Positions 1 through 11,435 are shown, numbered from the stretch's first letter. The stretch is DNA of 64,000 nt from Sipunculus nudus (GCA_026874595.1 CM049316.1:47432695-47496694), one strand, 5' to 3'. Translations and numbers: made by a program. Notes: a model not told the origin generated them from the letters alone.

Positions 1-299
1 TACAGAAATGTCACACTTATCGAGATGGCTGATTGGGATATTGTATTGAATTTTATTTTGTGTACCAAATGACGTCACTGGCAGTAGAGCGCACAGAAAA
101 GTCGAGCAAGAAGAAAAAAGTTGAATCATTTCCATGAACGCTTTTCCGCGAGCTACCATTCAGCGCGATGAAAAAAAAAAATCTATTCATGTTCGACTTT
201 TCTGCTCACTTTTTCTGTTCGTGACGTCATCATTATCATCGCCAAAAATAGTTAAAATACAACTACAATATCCCAATATTTGCGACGTTTCTGTAGGGA
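1..299. repeat. Long imperfect palindrome (fold-back arms)
   Basis: The first ~113 bases and the reverse complement of bases ~190-299 align from end to end: TACAGAAATGTC pairs with TACAGAAACGTC, ATTGGGATATTGTA recurs in both arms, then TGACGTCAC and CAGAAAAGTCGA. The centre lies near 150-160. The arms differ by several substitutions and an indel, so this is an old fold-back element or MITE terminal region. The left arm starts at the window edge, so the element may extend outside. Short open frames here are incidental. Confidence 0.6.
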
Positions 300-1091
300 A
301 CTTCAGATTTGTAAAGGTTACAGATCCTATGTTCGTGAACGTGAAAATTTGTGTGAACCATATAGTTTGGTTAGAATACCTCAAAAACAGGATCGTCGTG
401 CAATGTGTTAGGAGTGTTTGCCTCAAATGGATACTTAGTTAGGCCAGACAAGTTTGAAGCACATATTCCGATATTTTTAAAGATTTAAGGCTCTCGCTGA
501 GCTATCATGGAATTTACATATATTCTCTAATAAAATTACATTTTTGCTCAAGTTATCCTGTGTGTGTTAGAAAAAAATTGAAAACAATTAACGCTCTACA
601 TGGTAAAATAAATACACTTCAGTGACTTCACGTTACTGACTGTGTCTCTTTGGTCAACTAAAAATATGCATACTGGAGGTGTTCAAGTGGGCATTTTCCC
701 CGTCGTTTCTTTTTCTTTAATATTCTATATTGAAATTACGGAACTCCTTGTCCCAATCGAAAAACAAAAAGAGTCGTGATTCCAAATTGTTATTTTGATT
801 TAATGACATCATTATTATACCATATATGTCGCTTTAACATTTAAATAGACATTTTTGTTGTATCTCGGCCATTTATAGCCCGATTTTCCACTTAAGGTAT
901 GTGGGATATTAATTGTATGAGCATGATTAGATTTTATCAATAATAAAATCATCTAAGTCAATAAACTATTTAGACAGTAGTCCAGAATCAGCAAGCAGAA
1001 AAGCGCGCATGGAAAAGCTGTTCATGCAGGGCGCTTTTTTGCTTGTTAATTTCAAGCACGACGACATATGTCAGCGAACATGGAAACCGGC
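300..1091. other. AT-rich non-coding stretch
   Basis: No coding region, RNA gene or clear repeat was seen. It is AT-rich with short poly-T and poly-A runs. It lies between two inverted copies of the same sequence (89-200 and 1092-1212), so it may be the interior of one fold-back element about 1.2 kb long. Confidence 0.5.
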
Positions 1092-1212
1092 CTTACATGA
1101 ATCGACATTTTTTCATCGCGCGGAATGCAATCGTCCAGAAAAGCGTACATGGAAATAATTCAACTTGTTTCTTCTTGCTCGACCTTTCAGCTCGCAGAAA
1201 AAAAGGACATGG
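1092..1212. repeat. Inverted copy of the 89-200 arm
   Basis: This segment matches the reverse complement of bases 89-200 at roughly 80% by eye over ~110 bases. Shared blocks include CATCGCGC, AAAAGCG, CATGGAAAT, ATTCAACTT and TTCTTCTTGCTCGAC. With the palindrome at 1-299 it makes at least three related arms in 1.2 kb. A 68-codon frame at 1043-1249 is produced by this repeat and is not taken as a gene. Confidence 0.6.
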
Positions 1213-2019
1213 ACAACGGGCCTTTCCTCTACCGAATTGCTGTATATGAGCTAGCTATATATTTAACGATGAATCTTGGAGCTTTAAAAGAATAATTATA
1301 CTATCTATAATAGATGTTCCACAGGAGACGATGGTGGTCATGGTGAAAAAAAGTAAAGAAATGAATCATCCCTCGGAACACGAGGGCTTTAATGATCAAC
1401 AGGGTGTATATGCTCATCCTGAAACACCCACGATCAACAAAGGATGTACTTACCATACTAAGGTCAGCTTCAGCTTTAATAGTACCACCATTATTTACTA
1501 CACACCTTCACAGGGATTTATTGTTGTCCTACGGCTAAAAACATATAATGGAAAATAAAATTATTTCATAAATCAGAGGGAATCATGAAGGATTATGTAA
1601 ACCTTAAGGCTACTTAAATGACTTGACGTTTACGGAGGGTTCAGCGATATGCCTCGCTATAAATATTCTATATTTATAAATCACGCCATTCAAATATAGG
1701 CCGAAGGAAATTTTTATTTGATTCTTTATATTGGTTTCCATTTGGGGAAGTCTTTTATTGTTGTTGACATGAATCTGTGCACACTTCGGTCACCACAAAC
1801 AGACCTCATCTGACCAATCGGGTCCGTTAGTTCGGGCCTAAAAGCAAATAACTGGAATCGTTCAGAAGTTACATAAACAAATATTATCAAAGAATGAGAA
1901 ATTAAAAAAAAATCACAGTTTTGGTATTCGGAAACCCCTCACGATAATCTACGTGAAGAGAAAAATACAGGAATTTGGTATAAAACGGCCTGGTATATCA
2001 CCCGTCGCTACAACGCACA
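1213..2019. other. Non-coding stretch, nothing identified
   Basis: AT-rich sequence. A 75-codon frame at 1331-1558 has no recognisable domain and low-complexity composition. No repeat or RNA structure was recognised. Confidence 0.5.
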
Positions 2020-2245
2020 GTAGACCTGGATAGCTGAGTGGTAAAACGCTCGGCCTTCTCCGCTGGCGACCTGGGTTCGATCCCCTTTATGGTTATGAGA
2101 GTGGGTTGTAGTGGCCCGTCCAAGGCCGGTAGTTTTCTCCAGGTCCTCCGGTTTCCTCCACCCTTACCGACTACCGAGCGCCAACATTCGAGCCATGGAG
2201 AGTGGCTCATATAAGTTATTATACCTAGTTGTATGTAAAATCCAT
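2020..2245 (+). mobile_element. tRNA-derived SINE
   Basis: The head has a Pol III box A (TAGCTGAGTGG, 2031-2041) and box B (GGTTCGATCCC, 2074-2084) about 33 bases apart, as in a tRNA-derived SINE. It is followed by a body with TTTTCTCCAGGTCCTCCGG and GAGCCATGGAGAGTGGCT. Two further copies of head plus body occur at 24411-24615 (same strand) and 26945-27150 (opposite strand), which makes it a dispersed family. The TTTTCTCC...TCCGGTTTCCTCC block resembles conserved central domains of invertebrate SINE superfamilies; the exact family is not assigned. The 3' end is set by where the three copies stop matching. Confidence 0.75.
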
Positions 2246-2332
2246 GTAAAATTGTTACGGAACCTAATATCAACAGATCACGTAGTCGTGACGAGCATAA
2301 ATTTTGTTATGGAGATAAAAAAAATCAGATTA

Positions 2333-3003
2333 TGTAACACTAGGCAGCGTGAAATGTCTAAGGGAATGAATAAAGAAGCCAGTGGGTTTTTGTTAACAAA
2401 TAATTATAATTTATTCTTAAAACAACCCAAACATTACAATACACTAAATCAATACAATTACACAGTATAACAACAGTACAATAGCAAATCAATACAAGTA
2501 CACAGTATAATAAATAAAGTGTACAGTACCAGGATACCACTACTGTCACAGCGACAACAAGTCCTTTAAAATGTATAATCCAGATGAACAGTTCACCAAA
2601 ATCTTCTCAAAGAATTATAGTCCAATACAATCTCAAAATCAATGAAGTAATCCAAAAATGAAGTTCTTGTAATAATCCCGAATGCAAACTGGGGACAGGC
2701 CGCACCTAATCTGCAAAGAGTTCGTAGGATCCCTTACATTACTGCAATTATTGGATAGGTCCAAAACTGACTCGCACTCTTCCGTGTCCGCTGGAATATT
2801 TCTCTCTCCTTCCCTCGGCTCCAAAACGCAGCCCCTATTTATAACTTTTCATCCGAAAATTCTAGAAACTTCTATTTTACGAACAATCCCAAAGAACCCA
2901 ACAATACATAATACACACGCCCAAAGAACATTAAAAGACACGCGCTCATAGAGCGCGACCAGGCCAGAAAGTTCCAGATTAGCAAGAGCGCCGTGTTTCT
3001 ACA
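2333..3003 (-). mobile_element. Candidate solo LTR
   Basis: Read on the minus strand, the segment starts TGTAGAAACACGG and ends CTAGTGTTACA, so it has TG...CA ends. It carries a TATA box (TATAAATA, minus strand, 2843-2836) early in the segment and a polyadenylation signal AATAAA (minus strand, 2415-2410) near the end, in the order expected of U3-R-U5. A short direct repeat (AATCAATACAA...ACACAGTATA) lies at 2448-2512. No internal region or polypurine tract follows, so it would be a solo LTR. No clear target duplication was found at these ends, so the boundaries are uncertain; a host promoter with a first exon is the alternative. Confidence 0.42.
2836..2843 (-). promoter_or_regulatory. TATA box of candidate LTR
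   Basis: TATAAATA on the minus strand is followed by a GC-rich stretch (AGGGGCTGCG) and then purine-rich sequence. Transcription would be expected to start about 25-30 bases downstream, near 2806-2811 on the minus strand. This is a motif-level call only. Confidence 0.4.
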
Positions 3004-3326
3004 CGTCACCCCACTAGTTGGCCGGGCCAGCTCGCGCGTCTGCCATGGCAACGGACAATGCTAGCGCTACACACACAAATGTAAGACTGCTGCATACAAT
3101 AAAAGAGAGACACCTGTAACAAAATAAATAGATAAGGTTATAGACAGATGAAATTATATATATAACTGTCTGCACATTATGAAACCACAGGTGCCCTTCG
3201 GTCATTGATTTGTTTGTTCATTTACTTTTTAAGATTTCGTCATGTTGGCTTCTGTTTGTACTTAAAGCAGAGTGTGTGCTTTATTAATATATGGTCAGGT
3301 TCCATCTATCGGACCTCGTCCGCGCT
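3004..3326. other. Non-coding stretch, nothing identified
   Basis: Mixed-composition sequence between the candidate LTR and the microsatellite. Nothing recognised on either strand. Confidence 0.5.
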
Positions 3327-3344
3327 CCCCCCCCCCCCCCCCGA

Positions 3345-3407
<63 letters not shown>
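3327..3407. repeat. Poly-C tract and (TA)n microsatellite
   Basis: Sixteen consecutive C (3327-3342) are followed by GATG and about 60 bases of TA dinucleotide repeat. Reading frames crossing it (poly-Pro, Ile-Tyr repeats) are artefacts. Confidence 0.95.
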
Positions 3408-3408
<1 letters not shown>

Positions 3409-4385
3409 CTTTAACATTGTGGTGTACGCGCGGCTGACCACGTTGTCGCTGGTGACTGGCGTTTAACAATTACCTAACACTACGTGGCAGCGTAGCTGTA
3501 ATATCTGTCATCCCACCGAAAGCCGGATTTTACATGAGAGAACAGATATGTCAAGTCGCCTACAATACATCAGCGTTTCAAATCCTATACCAGCCATGTC
3601 TTCATTTTGGCGTAGACAGCAGACTTCATCACCAAAACGTCACTGCATTCTCCTATATCATCTATTTCAAATTGCAATTCCTCGGAGCTGACACAAAAGG
3701 AAAGTAACCGTACAATGAATTATTTAAATGTAAATGAAATTTTGATTTCTTATGACCTATATACCTAGGGGAAAGTAATTGGAATAGAAGCTTTCACAGA
3801 CTTCTTTCGGGTAATGTAAGTTGCAGGATCACGAAAGGTATCTGTAATTTACTATATTAAGTCCTTCGTATCTTTCGCTACAGCGAGCCCGGTCTGACCG
3901 AGAATGAGGTGATTGACACAAACGAGGATTTGATGGACGTATCCCTGTCGTCCGCTGTTGTTTGGGTAGAAACCGCCAGACGATGAGATCCGGCGAACAA
4001 GGAAACAACATCGTATAATCAGCCGAGCGATGAGAGGGGATATTTAGTGCATTCCTGTGTGAAGTTCTCGTTGATAGCCGTACACACAGGCGCTCATGGT
4101 AATGATGTCATCAGGCTCAGTGCCCGGGCTCAGGTTTATGACAGACCGGCTTATTCCGTCTTATTACCTTTATTGGCAAAATTTTCCCCATTTATTTCTT
4201 TCAAATAATTGCAGCTTCGATAGGCGGTGAGTGTATGAAAGGGGAGCGCCGTGTTTGCTCGAAAAGCTCTTTATATACTCGGCATTCTAAACGATATGTT
4301 TCTGAAATTAATTGAGGTTTTTGGAATTGCGTTGTTTCGCGTATCTGCTAAGAACGATACGATGTATGTTCATACTACGATATAC
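3408..4385. other. Non-coding stretch, nothing identified
   Basis: No gene, RNA or repeat family recognised. The last ~60 bases (4330-4385) grade into a divergent first unit of the 46-bp array that follows. Confidence 0.5.
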
Positions 4386-6632
4386 ATGACGGTTATATCA
4401 ATAATCAAGTGCACATCTCAAGGATACATACATGACAGCTATATCACTTATCAAGTGCACATCTCAAGGATACATACATGACAGCTATATCACTTATCAA
4501 GTGCACATCTCAAGAATACATACATGACAGCTATATCATTTATCAAGTGCACATCTCAAGGATACACACATGACAGCTATATCACTTATCAAGTGCACAT
4601 CTCAAGGATACATTCATACAGCTATATCACTTATCAAGTGCACATCTCAAGGACACATACATCACAGCTATATCACTTATCAAGTGCACATCTCATGGAT
4701 ACATACATGACAGCTATATCACTTATCAAGTGCACATATCAAGGATACACACATGACAGCTATATCACTTATCAAGTGCACATCTCAAGGATACACACCT
4801 GACAGCTATATCACTTATCAAGTGCACATCTCAAGGAAACATACATGACAGCTATATCACTTATCAAGTGCACATCTCATGGATACATTCATACAGCTAT
4901 ATCACTTATCAAGTGCACATCTCAAGGAAACATACATGACAGCTATATCACTTATCAAGTGCACATCTCAAGGATACATACATGACAGCTATATCACTTA
5001 TCAAGTGCACATCAGAAGGATACATACATGACAGCTATATCACCTATCAAGTGCACATCTCAAGGATACACACATGACAGCTATATCATTTATCAAGTGC
5101 ACATCTCAAGGATACACACATGACAGCTATATCACTTATCAAGTGCACATCTCAAGGATACATTAATACAGCTATATCACTTATCAAGTGCACATCTCAA
5201 GGATACATACATGACAGCTATATCACTTATCAAGTGCACATCTCAAGGATACATACATGACAGCTATATCACTTATCAAGTGCACATCTCAAGGATACAT
5301 ACATGACAGCTATATCACTTATCAAGTGCACATGTCAAGGATACATACATGACAGCTATATCACTTATCAAGTGCACATCTCATGGATATATACATGACA
5401 GCTATATCACTTATCAAGTGCACATCTCAAGGATACATACATGACAGCTATATCATTTATCAAGTGCACATCAGAAGGATACATACATGACAGCTATATC
5501 ACTTATCAAGTGCACATCCCAAGGATACACACATTACAGCTATATCATTTATCAAGTGCACATCTCAAGGATACATACATGACAGCTATATCACTTATCA
5601 AGTGCACATCTAATGGATACATACGTGGCAGCTATATCACTTATCAAGTGCACATATCAAGGATACATACATGACAGCTATATCACTTATCAAGTGCACA
5701 TCTCAAGGATACACACATGACAGCTATATCACTTATCAAGTGCACATCCCAAGGATACATACATGACAGCTATATCATTTATCAAGTGCACATCACAAGG
5801 ATAAATTCATGACAGCTATATCACTTATCAAGTGCACATCACAAGGATACATACATGACAGCTATATCATTTATCAAGTGCACATCTCAAGGATACATAC
5901 ATGACAACTATATCACGTATCAAGTGCACTTCTCAAGGATACATACATGACAGCTATATCACTTATCAAGTGCACATCTCAAGGATACATACATGACAGC
6001 TATATCACTTATCAAGTGCACATCAGAAGGATACATACATGACAGCTATATCACTTATCAAGTGCACATCACAAGGATACATACATGACAGCTATATCAT
6101 TAATCAAGTGCACATCTCAAGGATACATACATGACAGCTATAACACGTATCAAGTGCACTTCTCAAGGATACATACATGACAGCTATATCACGTATCAAG
6201 TGCACTTCTCAAGGATACATACATGACAGCTATATCAAGTATCAAGTGCACATCCCAAGGATACACACATGACAGCTATATCATTTATCAAGTGCACATC
6301 CCAAGGATACATACATGACAGCTATATCACTTATCAAGTGCACATCTCATGGATACATACATGACAGCTATATCACTTATCAAGTGCACATATCAAGGAT
6401 ACATACATGACAGCTATATCACTTATCAAGTGCACATCTCAAGGATACATACATGACAGCTATATCATTTATCAAGTGCACATCAGAAGGATACATACAT
6501 GACAGCTATATCACTTTTCAAGTGCACATCACAAGGATACATACATGACAGCTATATCATTTATCAAGTGCACATCTCAAGGATACATACATGACAGCTA
6601 TATCACTTATCAAGTCACATCTCAAGGATACG
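4386..6632. repeat. 46-bp minisatellite, about 48 copies
   Basis: The unit contains CATGACAGCTATATCACTT, then ATCAAGTGCACATCTCAAGG; successive CTCAAGG blocks are 46 bases apart (4417, 4463 and so on). Units vary at fixed positions (CTCAAGG, CAGAAGG, CACAAGG, CTCATGG, CCCAAGG), and a few are shortened (CATTCATACAGC). Each unit has the perfect palindrome GTGCAC. Since 46 is one more than a multiple of three, the open frames through the array rotate and are not genes. Confidence 0.97.
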
Positions 6633-7285
6633 CAACCTTGTGCAGGCTTCTTAGATAGTGCGTGAGTGATGGTTTGACAAAAGGGGTCAATTGAGAAATT
6701 GTTGCTATTATATATTAGACACCTCACGATAAATTACACCTCGCTTTTTGCATAGAGGTCATAGAGGTCAGCACGTGTTTACATGGAGTGTCCAGATCGA
6801 TCAGGTATTTCCTTTATAGCAGAATAATACGTTTGAAAATGTAAAAGCCTCATTTGGTTTTTATTTGAGCTTTTACGGTGTAATTTTGGTGAGGAGACCA
6901 CGAGAGGGTCCGGGTCCGCCAGGTGCGTTCTGTATTGTACAGGAAATGCGGAGGTCCCGTGTGTCTTTGAGAAGCATGTCTATGGAGTTTTTGATCTCGG
7001 TGATTGACCCGAGGGGCCTAAACGGGCCCGAACCGGCCAGGAAGGCGCAATGAAAAATGTTTGGAAAATAGGAGTCTCATTTAGTTTTATTTTAGCTTTG
7101 GAATTAGCAATAAGGCACAAGAAAATGGTCGAGAATTGGTAAGTCTCGTCTATTGCGGAGTGTATAAATATAGAGTTTCTAATAGGGAGTGACCCAAAGA
7201 ATCCTGTGTAAAGAACATCAGAAAAAACTTAAATATGAGAAAATCTCTTTTGGCTATTGTGTTAACAAGCTTATACATAGCTTTC
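6633..7285. other. Non-coding stretch with an AGGTCA direct repeat
   Basis: No gene recognised. At 6756-6770 two perfect AGGTCA half-sites stand in direct orientation separated by three bases (a DR3 arrangement). A 62-codon frame at 6865-7053 lies in GC-richer sequence (GGGTCCGGGTCCGCC) and has no recognisable domain. Confidence 0.45.
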
Positions 7286-7625
7286 AGGGGAACTTTTACA
7301 AAGGGCCTTTTACAACAGATAATGTAATAATCATCTTATAATTTAAAATAAACCGATAATGTTATAAGAAATAAACACAATAATGTATCAAAAACTTATA
7401 AAGTAATAACGAATCAACTGTCAATGTATAACCAACCAATAACGTAATAAGAAAATAACCGATAATGTAACATTAACTACTTATGTAATCGAAATCAACC
7501 GATAAGGTAACAACATTTGCTAACCGATTAACGTTATACGAAAGTATTCCATGATGTTACAAAGTTCCTTGACTGTTAATGTAAAACAAAATTAGCCGGT
7601 AATGTAATAATACCTTAGCGAACAA
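7286..7625. repeat. Degenerate array of ACCGATAATGTAA motifs, copy 1
   Basis: A motif close to AACCGATAATGTAACA recurs about a dozen times at irregular 20-30 base spacing (for example ACCGATAATGTTATAAG, CCAATAACGTAATAAG, ACCGATAATGTAACATT, ACCGATAAGGTAACAAC, CCGGTAATGTAATAA). The same pattern recurs at 11270-11435, so it is a dispersed repeat rather than local low complexity. Confidence 0.65.
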
Positions 7626-7975
7626 ACATATTCGTTTGTGATTGATGATGCAAAATGCAACCAATCAAAATGATTATTAGAGAACCAATTACATACCTAA
7701 TCTCCAGGTAGTTCTTTGACAGGTGTATTGCATTTTAGGTCATTTATTGTGACTTTCATCCTAAGGTTAACGTACTTTGTTGTATATTTTTGACACACTT
7801 GAACTAGTTTCATGCCGCAAAACTAATATCTGCTTTCAAACAAACAAACAAAGTAACACAATGAGCATCATCTGCACAATTTACATTATTACATTTAAAC
7901 AAGGGACTTATAAGTTTCGACGCTCAGCTGAATTTGTCTGAAAGGATATTCGGATGAACTTTTTCGAAATGTGTG
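7626..7975. other. Non-coding stretch, nothing identified
   Basis: AT-rich DNA between two repeat arrays; nothing recognised. Confidence 0.45.
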
Positions 7976-8870
7976 TTCCGTGACCTTGACCATCGACCCT
8001 GTGACGAAAATATCTGAGAATATACTATCCTTGAACTCACAGCATTTTGATTTTTATGACAATCTTTTAAAATAAAGTGGTTACAGTGACCATGACCTCT
8101 GACAAGTATTCTTCAAACTCACATTTTTCCCCACTTTGATTAGGTAAGCTATAGGTGAAAGATGGAAAGTTTGGGATGAAAAGTTCGAGATACAATGCAT
8201 CCACAATCTTTTTAAAGATGTGGATCCTGTGATCTTCATCTTTGACCTCGGGACCCCATAATTGAGATGATAGCTTCTTTAGTGGTGAGTCATTATTAAA
8301 TCAAATTTGAAGCCTATCTGTGTATCCAAAACAGAGTTATCGTCCATAAACTAATTTGTGAATGGATTTGCCTTGTGACCTTGACCTTTGACCCTGTGAC
8401 CCCAAAGTCGAAAAGAATCTTTCCAGATTAGTTGGTGAACAATATCTGGAATTAAAATTCATCCACAATCTTTTAAAAGAAAAGGGTTCTGTGAACTTGA
8501 CCTTTGACCTCATAACCAAAAATCGAAAGAATTTTTACTTTGGTGGTGGTTCATGTATAAGTTAGGTTTGAAACCTATATGTCAAACCAAACTGTAATTA
8601 TCATCTGGAAACTTATTTGTGGACAGATGGCCCCTGTGCCCTTGACCTTTGACCCCTAAATTCAATAAGGTTCTTCCCTTATTGGCAGGCCAGCTTTATC
8701 TGCAAGATGGAAGGTTATGGATGCAAGGTTTGGCTTAAAATGCATCAACAATCTTTAGGGTTCTTGCTTAAGTGGTTGGCCATAAATATGTTTGAAATCC
8801 ATATGTCAATCCAAACAGGATGATTCATCTTGAAACAAATTTGTTGATGGGAGGACGGACAGGCAGACAG
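7976..8870. repeat. Degenerate tandem array with GTGACCTTGACCTTTGACC core
   Basis: Units of roughly 120-145 bases repeat a core of GTGACCTTGACCTTTGACC (near 7980, 8085, 8225, 8372, 8491, 8635) with shared flanks such as CATCCACAATCTTTTAAA and AAACTAATTTGTG. Three units carry TGACCTTTGACC (8382-8393, 8498-8509, 8643-8654), on the other strand a direct repeat of GGTCA-type half-sites with one-base spacing. The overall style resembles the array at 52753-53760. No coding region is supported. Confidence 0.7.
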
Positions 8871-9356
8871 GGTTGTTATATAGGGCATCCGCTCATGATC
8901 AATAAAATCACCAGGTCTCGGGACACTTGATGGAACCAAAGCTAAGACACTGACAAGATCGCTGTCATTTTATATTTAAATAAAATGGAAAAAAATCGTA
9001 GAAATTAGAAAAAAATACAGGTGGCGCCACCAATTTTTCCGGAACTGACAATACTAGTCATAGTCAATATACAAGGCAAGATTCATGACAATCCATGCGT
9101 TAACAAGTCCCATTGCTCGCAGAGACCATAGTAACTCCAGGTTACAAAGGAGATTTTTAATTGACCTCCATAAATATTCATTAAGAAGTTTAAGAAGTTC
9201 GGTACCAAGAGTTCGCACAAGAACAGGTTTGACGATGGAGTCTACTTTCTCTTCAACGGCATTAGTTTGTTTTTAAAGGTTTTAGCCCGTTGGGCTCCGG
9301 ATTGGCCTGCAGTAATTAGGGGCCGTTAGAATGCTTAAAAATGCATAAATTCCGGA
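8871..9356. other. Non-coding stretch, nothing identified
   Basis: Nothing recognised. A 63-codon frame at 9085-9276 has no domain signal. Confidence 0.45.
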
Positions 9357-9715
9357 GTGATTGTAGGGAGCCCCTAAAGTGACATACGTGATATTTTTTT
9401 CTGGGTAAATATCGCGTTCCCTCGCGATCTTTTCGCGTTCCCTCGCGATCTTTATCGCGTTCCCTCGCAATAATATCGCGTTCCCTCGCCATCTTTTCGC
9501 GTTCCCTCGCCAACCTTTTTCGCGTTCCATCGCGATCTGTTCGGCTAAGCTGGTTCCCTGCTCCCCTATATCTGGCATACAAGCAAATAAATGGACGCGG
9601 GAACCAGTAAAACAGTTTACTGTGTCTCGTTCTCTGTGTCTTTAACACCACTACGCTCCAATAAGATATACGTTCGATGTCAGGTCAACACAACGATGCT
9701 TGTATAAGATTAGAT
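9357..9715 (-). repeat. Dispersed repeat with 21-bp CGCGTTCCCTCG motif, copy 1
   Basis: This copy is the inverse of 12490-12805. Shared blocks in order include GTCACTTTAGGGGCTCC, the reiterated ATCGCGAGGGAACGCGAAA motif, GGGGAGCAGGGAACCAG, CTGGTTCCCGCGTCCA, GACACAGA and CGATGTCAGGT. Here the ~21-bp motif recurs about six times (9410-9540) against three in the other copy, so the internal array has changed length since the copies separated. Charged repeat frames (for example EREKIARERE) read from this array and are not genes. Confidence 0.8.
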
Positions 9716-9944
9716 TAGTAAAATGATTAAATATGCAGATGACACAGTGACCTTAGGACTCATTTCTGATGATAATGAATTGCCTTTTAGGCAAAAGATA
9801 TTATATCTGACTAAATGTTGTCAATCATAATCTTCTTTTAAATGATGAAAAAAAAACAAGTATGTATCAACAATGTTGGAGTTAAGATTGTTAATAATGA
9901 TAAGTACCTTGCTACATTTATTCAGGATGATCTGGAATGGTCTG

Positions 9945-9947
<3 letters not shown>

Positions 9948-10013
<66 letters not shown>
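9948..10013. repeat. (CA)n-(TA)n compound microsatellite
   Basis: About 17 CA units are followed by about 16 TA units. All frames through it are dipeptide repeats. Confidence 0.97.
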
Positions 10014-10018
<5 letters not shown>

Positions 10019-11269
10019 AAATGTTTTCATTAACATTTTATATCTTTTTCTTTTAACTCACATGAAATTAATATTAGACAAGATTCAAATCCTCAGAATA
10101 CTGGACACAGTTCATCATGGAAAACTGATACTTCCACTGTCAAAACTATATATATATATTTATTATTATGGGTCCTCGGCCACCCGGAGATATGTGCAAA
10201 CCGGTGTTTAAGATGATCTACTTGATCTGGAAACAACCTAAGACATACTAAAAATAATCGGAATGACTTAAAATTATTAGATCTGCTATATAGGAATGAC
10301 GCCTTCGTTGTTGGTCTTATGATTTTATTACAGGAACACGATATATCACATATCCCGATTATATTTAACAATAATGTCATCTCAGAACATACATACATTT
10401 TCAGGCAATTTTATCATATATTTATCATCTTTCCTTCTAATATTTCTTCATTTAAAATTGCGGAAAAGTTAACAATGATTCTCTATTAAAAATTCGCATG
10501 AAATAATTCTATGAAACAAAATGTTAACCATTATTATTAATTGATGGTTTGTGAGTAATATCTCTCTGAAGATGGTGTAAGAGACTAAAATAGACTTAAT
10601 GGGAAGGTCGTGCTCGCCGGCCCTGCTTCGGGGGTTGGACCCAGCAATGGGATAGATTACGCACCCAGGGCTCGCAAGTGCAGTGGTCACCGGGCCACGT
10701 TACCGCCAGGAAAAAGTCACGTAATCCGAAAGCGGAATGGAATTCTGCAGATATTAATATTAAAATATTGAAAATGGTGGCGGTTACCTCCATAAAAAAA
10801 ATCTTTAATAAAAGAGTTATTGTAAATGCCAAAAGTAAAGTTTGCAAATGTCAAACTGGAAAGGAGGCACAACAATCCAGGAAAATGTCCACCTGGCTCG
10901 TACTAATTAAAAGTCAAGAAACAGGGCCCAGATATCAAAATAAGCAGTTTTTATTCTCATTCTCTAAAGGTCGGTTCTATGCTTCATTTGTTTATCGACT
11001 GGCAATTGAAGAATGTGTTGGTCCTCCCAGTGCACACTTGTGGTTTTATTATTCACTGATGTGGGGTCGGCAAATAATTAAAAAATTTCTGTTTCTTATT
11101 GGAGAACCACATTTACAAAAATACATTAATGAGACAAGGTGGGTATAAAAATGATCCAGGGTAAAATAACCCTCTGGACACTAGTATATCTGCATACTAG
11201 TGTTTAGTATCAGAAGAAGAAGAACAGATGTGGCCTAAGGCCTTCTGTAGAACTACCAAAACAATTATG
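10014..11269. other. Non-coding stretch with one unassigned 156-codon frame
   Basis: The longest frame (10678-11148, plus strand) begins in a GC-richer patch and continues through AT-rich sequence. It has no recognisable motif, no Kozak-like start and no splice-site support, so it is not called as a gene. The words ACAGGGCCCAGATAT recur at 10921 and 11811 in the same orientation and may mark the end of a dispersed element. Confidence 0.4.
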
Positions 11270-11435
11270 GGACTGTTACAACTGATAATGTAAAACCAAC
11301 TGATAACGTAATAAACAAATGACCGATAAGGTATCACTAACCAATAATGTAATGCGAAATCAAACGATAATGTAACAGATTTCCCTAGCCGTTAACGTAA
11401 AACAGAATTAATTGGTAAGGTAAAAACATTTCAGT
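11270..11435. repeat. Degenerate array of ACCGATAATGTAA motifs, copy 2
   Basis: Shares the motif set of 7286-7625: ACTGATAATGTAAAACCA, ACTGATAACGTAATAAACA, ACCGATAAGGTATCA, CCAATAATGTAATGCG and AACGATAATGTAACAG. Both arrays also share the lead-in TTACAAC(A/T)GATAATGTAA and a TAGCCG(T/G)TAA block near the end. Confidence 0.65.

Noticed and set aside
2031-2084. Functional tRNA gene
   Set aside because: Box A and B are present but the stems do not close, and the unit recurs with a shared body as a SINE.
2333-3013. ACTAG at 2339-2343 and 3012-3016 as target duplication of the candidate LTR
   Set aside because: Using it would put the element ends inside sequences without TG/CA, so it is probably coincidence.
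4386-6632. Regular repeats considered as a CRISPR array
   Set aside because: Units are contiguous 46-mers with no unique spacers, and the genome is eukaryotic; it is a minisatellite.
10678-11148. 156-codon plus-strand open frame
   Set aside because: No domain, splice or promoter support; AT-rich tail and dispersed-repeat words on either side.
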